Shown here in pieces: positions 35,401-45,726 of a stretch of 64,000 bases of DNA. Where the stretch lies: the NCBI GenBank assembly GCA_037974665.1, contig CM075767.1, positions 17,996,840 through 18,060,839 on the forward strand, read 5' to 3'. This DNA comes from Ehretia macrophylla. Taxonomy: Eukaryota; Streptophyta; Magnoliopsida; Boraginales; Ehretiaceae. The notes under the pieces are model-generated. The model ran no database searches, was not told the origin of the DNA, and was given only the letters and a program-made list of their open reading frames with translations. A program made the position numbers and the translations under genes. Position 1 is the stretch's first letter. Each line of letters opens with the position of its first letter.

Positions 35401-36087
35401 AATAAAAGACATCCATTTGCACATACATCTATCTTCTGATAACCTAACCCCAAGGGCTTCAACATTTTCTTAAATTTGTATAAGTTCTCAGGTAGGTTAT
35501 TTTCTAAAGGCATCAACTCCATAAATTCTGAGACCACACGATCAAATAGGTCGGTGCTCAGATTATGTTCTGATTTCATATTTAGATAATGAACCACAGC
35601 AGACAACTGGGTAAGATTCCTACAACCCGCAAACAATGGTTTTTCAGAGGCATTCAAAAAATTAAAATATTCTTGTGCTTCCATGTTTGGTACTTCTTTA
35701 CTCACGTTCTGATCCTTTACCATATCTACTCCAGCAGCCTCAAAGACCATTGTTCGATAGTTATTCCCATAATCTAAGTCGTGTAGCATATTATTACCAA
35801 CATGTTGTTCAGTGACCCTTATGTTGTTCGACACATATTCCCCATGTGCAACCCATACATAGTAATTAGGCATGAAACCCTTACTATAAAGATGTTTTTA
35901 TCACAATGTCAGTGGTAAGATATCGCAAGTTTTCGTATTTGATGCATGGACATCTTAGTTTTACACCGTCCATGTAATATGGTTGACTACTTGCGAATGT
36001 TATAAATTCATGCACACCTTCAACAAAGCCCTCATTGATGTATCCGTCAATCCATCGATTATACATCCATTCACGTGATGATGCCAT
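32421..36087 (-). pseudogene. TNPD-like transposase of CACTA element
   Basis: Starts MASSREWMYNR at 36,087 with a transposase-associated domain (CPCIKYEN) and reads into a 710-codon frame ending at 33,741. That frame carries the Transposase_21 region (LCSDGFTPYSSNAKPY, LLIPGPKNPGKTIDVYLEPL, WTINDFPAYGMLSSWSTHGR) and then DUF4218 (LPKQVWKAF, VHEAICCGLVQYRWMYPFER). After an intron (about 33,510-33,440) and a small exon, 33,200-32,421 gives a DUF4216-type part (ATSMKTNNSGVYV, VVLFKCDWYD) and a strongly acidic tail. It should cut at CACTA ends. Damage: a 1-nt shift in an A run near 35,885 and an in-frame TGA at 33,741-33,743; PYYM stands where a Cys (PYCM) is usual. Domain assignment firm, splice details approximate. 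Confidence 0.85.
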
Positions 36088-36139
36088 TATGACTGACACA
36101 TTGCAGCACAAATAGGAATTTAATATTAGAAACAATATT

Positions 36140-37190
36140 GTAAGACTATAATTTTGCCCAACTTAGTTAGCTTTACTTACTTCTAAAATACTTTAACTTA
36201 TCATACTCTCATGTTAATGCACAGTCATGTTAATTTGCTTCTTAACTTTGGCAAATTATTATTTTAGTCAACTTTACGTACTTCTCACTAAACTTTTTGC
36301 ATGACAAAACTATTAGCTTACTTAAAATACTTTATTAACTTAACTTGCTTCTTGTCAACATGCTAACTTAACTAACCTAATTTTGAAGACGTTTTCTTAC
36401 TAGCCTTATTTTTCTTACTTCTTAATATTATATAATAATACATCATATATAACTTACTTAATTTTTGTTTTGTTAATGCATCTACAAAGAGCAACACATC
36501 CCTTCATCCACTTACACAAACATCCATCTTCACAATAACACAACGACTCAATTTACACAATTTATTAAACATGAATATAACAAAAAACACCACAATATCA
36601 TACATTTTATGAAACGAAATTATAAGGCCAAAAAACTATATTGTTCAACATATTACTATATCAATAAAAATATTAACCTGAGCCTATGAAATGTTTAAGC
36701 GTTGCAAGCTTGTATCGATGCCCCAAACCTAACCAAGAAAAACAAACACACCAAATTAATTATTAATTATTTAAAAAAACGAATATTAAAATAAATTAAT
36801 TTAATAACCTAAATATGAAAAATTCAAAATAATTTTTTTGGATTTTTAAATATATATTTTTTATTCTGAAAATTGAAAATAAATAACTATATATGAATTT
36901 TCTTTATAAATTCATCAATTTAAAAATTCGAAAATAAAAAAAAATGGAAAAAAATACTCAAAGCTAGAACATAAATACAAAAAAATAAAACACTACATAT
37001 TACGAAAAATAAATAAATAAATAAATGCATATATATACATTAAAACATATATAAAATGTAAAAGTACATAATGTATATACATTAATAGATATATATACAT
37101 ACATATAGATATAGGATATATATAGATATATGTAAATATCTTTTGTTTTAAAACAGTAATATTACCACATAAATCGGATGAGTACTGCGC
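36140..37190. other. CACTA internal noncoding region
   Basis: AT-rich, with simple ATATAC repeats near 37,020-37,140. It is probably the leader/promoter side of the minus-strand transposase genes. No coding frame seen. Confidence 0.5.
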
Positions 37191-37195
37191 GCACG

Positions 37196-37262
37196 CGTGG
37201 GAGAGGGGGGGGTTACGGGGTAGGGGTTAGGGGGTAGGGGAGAGGATGAGGGGGGTGGGGGA
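37196..37262 (+). repeat. G-rich tract in CACTA
   Basis: GTGGGAGAGGGGGGGGTTAC followed by further GGGGTAGGGG-type runs. At least eight runs of three or more G on one strand give quadruplex potential. Confidence 0.75.
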
Positions 37263-37448
37263 CTGCTGTCATTGAAATGAGAAAGAGGGCAGGGGTTCTT
37301 TTTTTTTTTTGGTTATTTGAGATTCAAATTGAGGGCAACAGCTGCTGCCCTTGATTTGATCCTAATTTTGGCAAAGGCCCAGCGGCGGTAGGCCCTCGCC
37401 GAAATAAGGAATTAAAAAAAAATAATTATTATTATTACTTTTTTAATA

Positions 37449-37710
37449 TTTATTCTGGGCAGCGGCCCAGCATGTTACTGGGCCGCCACCCAGAAACCAA
37501 TGGGGAGGCCCATGTGCGTTACCAATGGGCCTCGTTTATTGGATTTAATTTGGGAGACGGACCAGGTCCATCTTGTTTAATTTTTTTTTAAAAATTTTAT
37601 ATTACCTCTGGGCAGAGCCCAGCATGATACTAGGCTGCTGCCTTGTAACCAATGGGGAGGCCCATGGGAGTTACCAATGGGCCTCGCCCATTGGATTTAA
37701 TTTGGGTCTC
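37449..37710. repeat. Tandem duplication in CACTA
   Basis: Two diverged copies, about 37,455-37,555 and 37,611-37,710. They share CCAATGGGGAGGCCCATG, GTTACCAATGGGCCTCG and TTGGATTTAATTTGGG in order. Each copy also forms a hairpin through GCCCA/TGGGC. Confidence 0.75.
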
Positions 37711-38880
37711 CTTTTTTTTTATTTTTTTATTTTTTTATTTTTGATTTTGATTTTTTTTTAGGCTTATTGTTTGATTTTCATAATTCATTTGTTTTAATTT
37801 TTTTTCATCATAATTATTGTATTAATTAAAAATAAATTTGTTTCGTTTCTATAATACTAAAATTTTTTTTTTATTAACTTACATTTTACTTTTGTATATT
37901 TATTTATTTTTAAATTTTTGCAACATAATTTGTATGCTTAACATGTTATTACTTTGTTTTTTTTATTGTATTTATTTGTTTTCAATGCAACTTCAATAAT
38001 TCTTTAATTAATGAATATATTAATAAATTCATCAAAAAATTTATTAGATATATTTTTTTAACCTTTTTTTGTTTATTAGCTCTAAATTTTTTTCTTGTTT
38101 ATTTATTTTTCATTTTAATATTTTCTTGGAAATAATTTTATTAATAACACATATAAATAATTTGGTTTTTGAAACTTTTTTTTGGTTAATATCTTAAAAT
38201 TTTGAATTCTTTTAATTAATATGTATTTTCATATTTTCTTCAAAAAAATTATATTAATTAGCTATTACTTTGTTTTTTTCCACTTTTTTGTTTTTGTTTA
38301 ATTTGTTATTTTTTTCCACTTTTTTTTTTTATATTTCATATAATGTATTTATTTATAATGAAGATTAACTTTAGTTTTATTTTGGAGATGACCCATTTCG
38401 ATTGTTGGCAAATTTTTTTCTTATCAATTTTTTTTGTGTTATAACACATTGTAATTTTACATATTAAAAGAGGAATTTAATAATGTATGATTATTTTGTT
38501 TATTTTGACCTTTTATGAAATTACAAAATATTGAACTACTAGTTACTTTTTTTTAGTAAAACTTAAAAGCTTATAAAAAAAATAATATTAATAAAACACA
38601 CATTAATAAATAATTAATATAGATAATAAATTTAAATCTTATATTAATTATATTATTATTACTTCTCAATTTACATAGAATACTAATAAACCGATTATAT
38701 TATTGAATTAGTGGTATCAAGTAGGATGATATATACAATGTGAAAGTTATAACAGTTTAAAATATTTTAATAATTAGTATATTTTAAGTAATTAATTATA
38801 TAAACACATTAGTTTAAATAGATATTAAAATATTAAAAGTATTCAATTAAACAATTGTTATTAATTAAGTAATGTAGTTG
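37711..38880. other. Very AT-rich CACTA interior
   Basis: Long T-rich stretch on the + strand. Noncoding; nothing recognised. Confidence 0.5.
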
Positions 38881-38963
38881 TTACAAAATAGTTGTATCAA
38901 TCGAGTAAAGATACCACGCATGTCAGCAATTGTTTGACCAATCCAATAAGAATAGGACGCAGT

Positions 38964-39310
38964 CACGTGGCCACTAATCACAGGGCAGAATATAATGAAA
39001 TGCGATGGCCCTGTTTTGGAATAGACATAGCGAAACACTTGTTTTGCATGCATTGCATTGGCGTGCACGCCGCGTGGTAGAAAATAGGCCTACCATGATA
39101 GGGCCCCGGTTTTGAAACAAGACCAAGAAATCGACTTTTAAATCTCGAAACTAGTATGCACGCATGTCCCCAATTATTTTATCCATCGAAGACCAATGGT
39201 AGAGAGTCACGTGTCTGCGAACCATTAGATGATATCTTCACCCTTGTAAAAAATGAAAAGTTACTTTCATATGCACATCTTCGCATTCAATGACTTTCAT
39301 CCTATAAATA
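38964..39310 (+). promoter_or_regulatory. Promoter-like segment inside CACTA, opposite to the transposase genes
   Basis: Two G-boxes (CACGTG at 38,964-38,969 and 39,208-39,213, the latter within GAGTCACGTGTC), CCAAT at 38,942, and TATAAATA at 39,303-39,310. The segment has clearly higher GC than the AT-rich DNA on both sides. The layout is that of a plant RNA polymerase II promoter reading rightward into the ORF at 39,448. It could also serve the transposon itself, since the G-boxes are palindromic. Confidence 0.45.
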
Positions 39311-39447
39311 GCACTTGGCAATGCGTTTTCTCATAACATCTCAAATTTGTAATTGTAGTCTTCATTTAAAAAGTTTGAAGGATAAGTAAGGATCAACAAC
39401 ACCAAAAAGATTCTATTCAAGTGACAATTAAAGAGGAGGTGGATACA

Positions 39448-39600
39448 ATGAAGGAGTATCCAAATTACTCCAAATTTGTGAAACCCGCCCTTGATCTAAA
39501 TGCTTCGTCAAAATACGACGGTTACATTTCGAATGCCCAAGTAAGCCAGCTCGTTCAAGACCAAATGATGCGGATCCAGTGCCCAATCTTTTTCCCCTAA
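39448..39600 (+). CDS. Hypothetical 50-residue ORF in CACTA
   Basis: Unrecognised small ORF, MKEYPNYSKFVKPALDL at the start and CPIFFP at the end, 138 bp after TATAAATA. The frame is open upstream of the ATG without another ATG. It contains a good splice-donor-like GCCCAA|GTAAGCC at about 39,535-39,547, so it might be a first exon rather than a complete gene. It could be a captured host gene fragment, a transposon leader peptide or chance. No function is proposed. Confidence 0.3.
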   Translation: MKEYPNYSKFVKPALDLNASSKYDGYISNAQVSQLVQDQMMRIQCPIFFP

Positions 39601-40190
39601 TATCTCTATCTTTTTATCATCTTAGAAGTATCGGCATTAGTAATCTTTAATTATGTTAGGTATTAAGTCGCTGTGTTGCTGTATTAAAAAATGATGCTAT
39701 GTAATCTTTTATTAATTATCAATGTCAAATTATGTTTATGTTTGTACTGCATTAACTATTTTAATAAGCAGATTTAATTTATTTATAATTTTGCTATGTT
39801 TTTTACAAAGAAGTAATTGTTTATATTTTACAGTACATTAAATATTAATATTGTATATTATTAATTTTTTACCTACAAAACAATTTGTCTCATAAATTGT
39901 TTGAAGGATGTAAACATGTTTTTATTTATAGTAAAAGGCATATTTTGTTTTGTAATTTCCGTAAAATAAAGTATTTACAATTAAAGCCGAAATGTGAACG
40001 CTTTAGTTGAGTTATGTACACGCCAATCTAGGACATTTTAATAAGAAAAAATATAATTAGTACCTATATATATAATTATTTGAAACAAATAATTCATATT
40101 ATTTAATATAAATTTAATGCTTTTAAAACACTCATAATAAATTGTTATATAAAATAATTGTAATTGTTAAGCGCACACTTACAACTAATT
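39601..40190. other. AT-rich CACTA interior before right end
   Basis: Noncoding; nothing recognised. Confidence 0.5.
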
Positions 40191-40194
40191 GGGC

Positions 40195-40530
40195 GAGAAA
40201 AGGGCATGAATCGCCTTTTCCTATCCCCCTCGCCGGATCGGCGATGGCTGGTCCTTGCCCTCGCCTGATCGGTGACGGACAGGTCCGGCCCTCGCCGGAT
40301 CGGCGAGGGCAAGGCTAGATCGGCGAGGGCCGGACTTGTCCCTCGCCGATTTTGCGAGGTCCAGCCCTCGCCGAATCGGCGAGGGACTGGTCCAGCCCTC
40401 ACTATCCAGCCTTGCCCTCGCCGATTCGACGAGGGCTGGACCTGTCCCTCCTCGATACGGCGAGGGCTTACATCCCTCACCGAGCCCTCGCCGAAAAGCG
40501 AGGGCACAGCTACACCCCCTCGTCGACACC
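40195..40530 (+). repeat. CACTA right subterminal repeats
   Basis: Repeated CCCTCGCCGATCGGCGAGGG-like motifs in both orientations, close to the right terminal inverted repeat. They share the CCCTCGCCG core with the left subterminal repeats. Open frames on both strands here are repeat artefacts. Confidence 0.85.
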
Positions 40531-40548
40531 ATTTTTCTTGTAGTGATA

Positions 40549-43500
40549 TAATTAGCGATGTCATCTTGTGTTCATAAATCTTAAGCTAATTTGATTTAGC
40601 TACCTAAAGGTGACAATTTCTAGATAATTTTAAATTACCTTTTTTTTCTTTTTTTTCCTTTCTGAACTAGTAAGGATAAGGATGCACTGTCCTCTGATGG
40701 GGAATTAAATTAGCTGACACCAATTTACTAATCTTCATTAATAGAACCTTAGTAACTTCCATGCTTGAATTCAATTATTAATCATAACTAGCTACCTCTA
40801 AAACTCTTTTTGGATACTGCCCATGAAGTCAACTAATCATGCCTCTTTAATTCAATGCATAAGATACTTTAATAATTCCTCTTCTTTTTACTCCGGTTGG
40901 ATCTAGGTGCATTGGTATCTGAATTTTAGAGACTGAAAAGATCATCTTTCTAATATAAAGGCACTATACAACTTGCTGCTAGTACTCTCTTTATGAGAGC
41001 GATATTAGTGGTTTAGGCAAAGCCAAAAATTCTTCTAATATAAGGTTTCTCACTGGTTGCTTCACAAACAAGAATACATTTTTTTTCCATAGTAGTCTTA
41101 CCTCTTGCTAACTTAATGCATTTATCAAGTTGACACTCTTTCTATGCTAAAGTTGTGAGATTCCATCTAATTGGCCATTTGAGTTTAGTTCTATTTTAGC
41201 TTAATGTAATGGTAAATAATAATTTAAATGGGGAAAATTATGATTTTTTAAGAAGCATGATAAATGGGACTCCAATGGACGCTCTAGACTTCTCTAGTGC
41301 TATTGTAATGTGCGAATCTCCAAAGGAACAACACCAAAGGTCAACGTGGACGTCATTTTTATCTGTTATTTCAACTGATATTTATGTCACAAATTTTGTC
41401 TAAAGTATTTGCTTGCACTTCCAAATAATATAGATTCATTGAAAATAAAGGCTCGCCACTCTTATGGAGTGACTTAACTTAGAATTGTCTCTGTATATCG
41501 TTTTAGGCAATAAGTTTTTTATTTGAGCAATTCTCAAGTTCTTTGACTTTTATCATGAAGGATAAAACTTCTACTAATGAAACAATATTGAAGCAATACT
41601 TATAAAGATATATATATATGATGCTTGGGGGAAATTATTGTATCAAATTTCATGTGTATAAAACTAGTATTAAAGTGTAGTCCATGTGACAATTGTGCTA
41701 CTGTTATATGGCACATGCGGTTTTTCATTTGTTTGATTACCTGTTGTTACTTGTTAGACATTATATATGGGGTTAACTCTTTTAACGTGGCCAGACAGTT
41801 TAGATATAAATTAAGGAAACTTTCATTCTTTTGCATACTAGCTAGATTATCAATCTACTTGACTTGTAGTATGCATACACAGTAAAGTGTTAAGTTATGA
41901 TGCATGCTGTATACTTGAACTTAATTTTTGAATTAGTTGATCACCAATATAAAGTTATATACAGCTCCTTGATCAAAGGTGATATTGTCCTAGTTAAATA
42001 ATTTTGTGATTGATGTTGATGGTTACGCCGAAGCGGGCCTCTATGTTGGTTTACAAATTATTTGTTAAGGATCCTAGGATGTTAGCTATATGTCATTGTC
42101 TGTCCGAAGGGGGTAGTCGTGTGTATTGTTTAAGTGAAGTGGAAGTGGCAGTTAGGGTTATTTTATCTGATTTTAGAGAGATTTGTCTGTCCAAAGGGGA
42201 TAGATTCCTTTAGAGTTGTCTCACTATTTCACTTGAGTGGGAGGTTGATATTGTATGTTGTGTGTTCTGCCCAAAGGGGAATATACAACTATATATTTGG
42301 ACTCTCACGAGGATGTTGTTGTTAAAATTTATCAACTTCTTAATGATATTGTCATTATTTTAGATTTCTATTACGACTAGCAACATTCTTATGAAGGATC
42401 AATATGTTTTATTGAGATGATGACTGACAATAATTATATTTCAGTGATTACACATTATGAGTGTTATCAGTTTTGATTTTATTATGAGGTTTGTATCAAA
42501 TTAATTTTATTTAGAAGAAAATTTGAGATCCTTTAAGCTATTAAAATTTGTAAGATTGTAAAGTTACCTGACGTGTTTGTAACATTCTATATGAAAGTGC
42601 TTATTGACTTCTTAGCATGTATCAAAAGTACGATATAATTCTATATGTGGAATTATAAATCATTTTATTTTGTGAAGATATAAAATTTATCAAGTTTGTT
42701 TTAGACCTATAACTGTGAACTTCAAAAGTCATACTTGTCACTTCAAGTATGTCAATAGTCTTTTGACAAGGAATGAAAACTAACTTATATGAAATTTTAA
42801 ATTAGTGGTAGAGTAGTTATGTTTGATAAAGAATAATTAAAAGATAAAAAGTTTATTTCTTTGTGATTATCATCTTTCGTAGTTTGCATTTTTATGCTTA
42901 AAGTGTTGATAAGATCTTCCAAATATTAAGAATATTTAATTTTGTTGAATTTATATGAAAGTGAATTCTTTCATTCAGGTTATCTAGTGATTGGGATGTC
43001 AATGTCCTCATAGTACTATATTCACTCGTATATTTTTTCAAGTTTGAATTTGGTGTGATTAAGTAAAGTTTAAAAATAAATTAGTGTTCTCCCGTACTAA
43101 ATTTACATGTTTGGCTAACTATATTTTTATACTCCTTTTCAAGATACTTTTAATTATGTCATCATGATTTTTAAGTTTCAAGTTACTTTTAATTATGTCA
43201 TCATGATTTTTAAGGCTAGCAGAAATATTGCTTTATTTATTTGTCTTTCATATGAGTTTCCTAAAATTTTGATGAGATTACAAGATGGACCTGTTTAGAG
43301 TAATATACTTTTGGCAAGGTAAGGTTGATAATATATACGTCACTCTAGTTTATGTAAAGACTCTCCATGAACTATATTTGAAGGTACATGGATTCTTTTT
43401 CAATAATATAGAAGTTTTCATTAAGTTGTCCTAGTTGGTATCTTCGTGAGCCTATACAAGGGACTTGCCATAAAAGGTTATTCATAAAGCCTTTGAAGAT

Positions 43501-44349
43501 TTCCAATAAGGATTTTAGAATGTCTTGTTTTTCCTAGAGGAAATGATTTTTTTTTTAGATTAGGATGGATAACTTGGCCGAAGCGGGTTATCCATTGTGG
43601 TCCATAAGTAATCCAATAAGGATTCTGAGATAGTTTATTTCTTGTAGTAACTTTTGAGAAGTAAGAGTGAATAGTAAGGGAATAATTTTTTATAAAACCT
43701 TGCTTGCTTAAAAGTGTTATCCTTCTATGATTATTCACTTGTAGAGACTCTAATATATATATGGTTTTTCTTAAAGGTGTTTACATGCACATTAGAGTCA
43801 ATACAGTGGGAGAATTTTATACTTGGAATGTTGAAGGCAAGTTCATGTTGTGTGCATTATTTTTGCGCAATGATAAAATTTTAGTTGACATTTAAAGTTA
43901 TTCTTATTATTGCACATTATACTTGCATTCAATGAGGGTCATATAATCATAATTGTATACTATTGTACTTTTTTTTTTAATACAAGTGTAAATGATTATA
44001 CCAAATTAATAACCATCTATTCTAGAGCCTTGATTCAATAAAGACAGTTACAATGAATTAAATTGTCAAGTGTATAGTCTCTTTTGTGAGATATTTTTTA
44101 AGGGCTTCCATATAAAGCGTATAATATATTAATATCACTTTGAAAACATGTATATTAAGGTATTCTAGTTTTAAATCATTTACTCGAGTATTATTTTAAG
44201 TAGATTATTTCATAATACATAAAAGGAAGACAAAGCTCACATTCCTTATATTGACTATCTAATACTAAAGTTGCTGACAAATTTCATGATCAATAGATTG
44301 AATAGTTATATTACTTTATTTTTATCAAATTTAAAGGTTTGATGAAATA
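40549..44349 (+). pseudogene. Copia-2 interior, second segment
   Basis: AT-rich stretch between the CACTA and Gypsy insertions. A gag-like block LNGENYDFLRSMING is read at about 41,221-41,265 (+), fitting the start of a Copia gag in the same orientation as the 5' LTR. Beyond that no protein domain could be read. The motif CTGTCCGAAGGGGG and variants occur at 42,099-42,112, 42,187-42,200 and 42,268-42,281. Assignment to Copia-2 rests mainly on position between LTR/PBS and the nested elements. Confidence 0.45.
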
Positions 44350-44354
44350 GTACT

Positions 44355-45572
44355 TGTTGGGTGTATTATTGATATATGATTTCAGTACTTTTTCACTTAA
44401 ATTTAGTTAGTTCTTGAGTAATTTATGAGCAATTTGATTGGTTTCGTATTTGTTTTGCAATATAGGTGAATTACATGAGAAAGTATGGACTTTGAGACAA
44501 AGATGGAAGAAAAATGACTAAAGGAGAGCTTTCATGCGACTTGTGAAATAATTGAAGAGAAATTAAAAGTAGCGTAGTCATAGCGCAGCTACGCAGTATC
44601 GCAGTAAATTTAAGGGTAATTTTGTAAAAGGCGTGAAAAGAAGAAACCCTATGTTAAAAAGAGGAAAATAAACGTTTGAAATGAGCTTTTGGAGACGACT
44701 GGTTTTGGGAAGCAAGAAACGTTCAAGAGAAGAGAGAAAGCGAAGGATTCACGAGTTGAAGACGGAGAACAATCCGGAGACGGACCTCTACCACGATTCT
44801 TCTCCAAATCTTAGTTTTCTCTATATCTCTCATCATGAATTATACTATGTCTTAGATTTTATTTAATTTCTTTATGATGTTCTAAGTCATTTTCTAGGGC
44901 TACGATGTAGCCAGATTATGAAAATTTGATACTTTTGGTTTTGAATTAATTGATGCACTATTTCATATCTACGTTGAGTATTCATGCTAAGTTTAATACT
45001 TTTGATTGCCCGATCAATAATTGCATGATTCATGATAGACTGAGATGTCATAACTAAATTAGACCACGTGTGAAATACCATTAAATCGTTATAAGCTAGT
45101 GAAAATTATGAGAATTAGTGCAACATTTGAATTTCGAAGGCTTAATGCATTCCATAAGTTCACAGTTATTACAGAGATGTAGTTAGCTTGCTTATTGGAT
45201 AGGTTATTGATACTTGATAAAGATTAATATATACCTTAGTGAAATTGCTGGCAACGTAGGGAATAGGCGTCAATTGATTTAAATCAATAGTTTCAAGTAT
45301 GATTAATTTTGGTGAAATCGGAACCCCTAGAGCTTTTTAATTATTGAATTACCTGTTTCTTATTAATTTCGTAATTGTGTTAGTTGCTATTTTGTTAAGT
45401 TCTATAATTTATTTAGTCATTAGTTACAAATTCTCAATTCGTGATTATCCAAATAAAGTTAGAGCTAAATCAATTTCGGTACTTAGTAATCACAGTTCTC
45501 GTGGGAACGATATTTACTTATCACTTTATTACTTGTTGCGATATGTGCACTTGTGTTAGAAATCACACAACA
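44355..45572 (+). repeat. Gypsy 5' LTR
   Basis: Starts TGTTGGGTGTATTATTGATA and ends CACACAACA. It matches 51,298-52,522 over its whole length with scattered substitutions. Short open frames inside it have no meaning. Confidence 0.88.
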
Positions 45573-45578
45573 AGTTTT

Positions 45579-45596
45579 TGGCACCGTTGTCAGGGA
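45579..45596 (+). other. Gypsy primer-binding site
   Basis: TGGCACCGTTGTCAGGGA, close to the TGGCGCCGTTGCCGGGGA of elements primed by tRNA-Asp (Athila/Tat type). It lies six bases after the LTR. Confidence 0.7.
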
Positions 45597-45726
45597 CTGT
45601 GCCATTTATTAATATCGATACCAAATAGCTTTAATTTTAATTTGGATTTTATTTTATTTTGTTTTTATTTTCTTATTTTGTGTTGTTTGCGTTTCAGAAA
45701 CATCTTTTTCTAAGTATATGCAAAAG

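Larger units (their letters stand above)
28634..40545 (-). mobile_element. CACTA (En/Spm) transposon, 11.9 kb
   Basis: Terminal inverted repeats CACTACAAGAAAAAT at both ends, 3-bp target duplication ATA (28,631-28,633 and 40,546-40,548), GC-rich subterminal repeats at both ends, and two transposition genes read from right to left (TNPD-like then TNPA-like). It is inserted in Copia-2. Both termini look intact, so the element could still be mobilised in trans if TIR and subterminal sites are bound. Its own transposase is disrupted. Confidence 0.95.

Noticed and set aside
38865..39080. Overlapping 62-67 residue ORFs on both strands in the CACTA island
   Set aside because: No domain, and they overlap the promoter-like motifs; the island is reported but these ORFs are not called.
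40145..40577. Overlapping long ORFs on both strands at the CACTA right end
   Set aside because: They lie in the CCCTCGCCG subterminal repeats, are open in several frames at once and have no domain.
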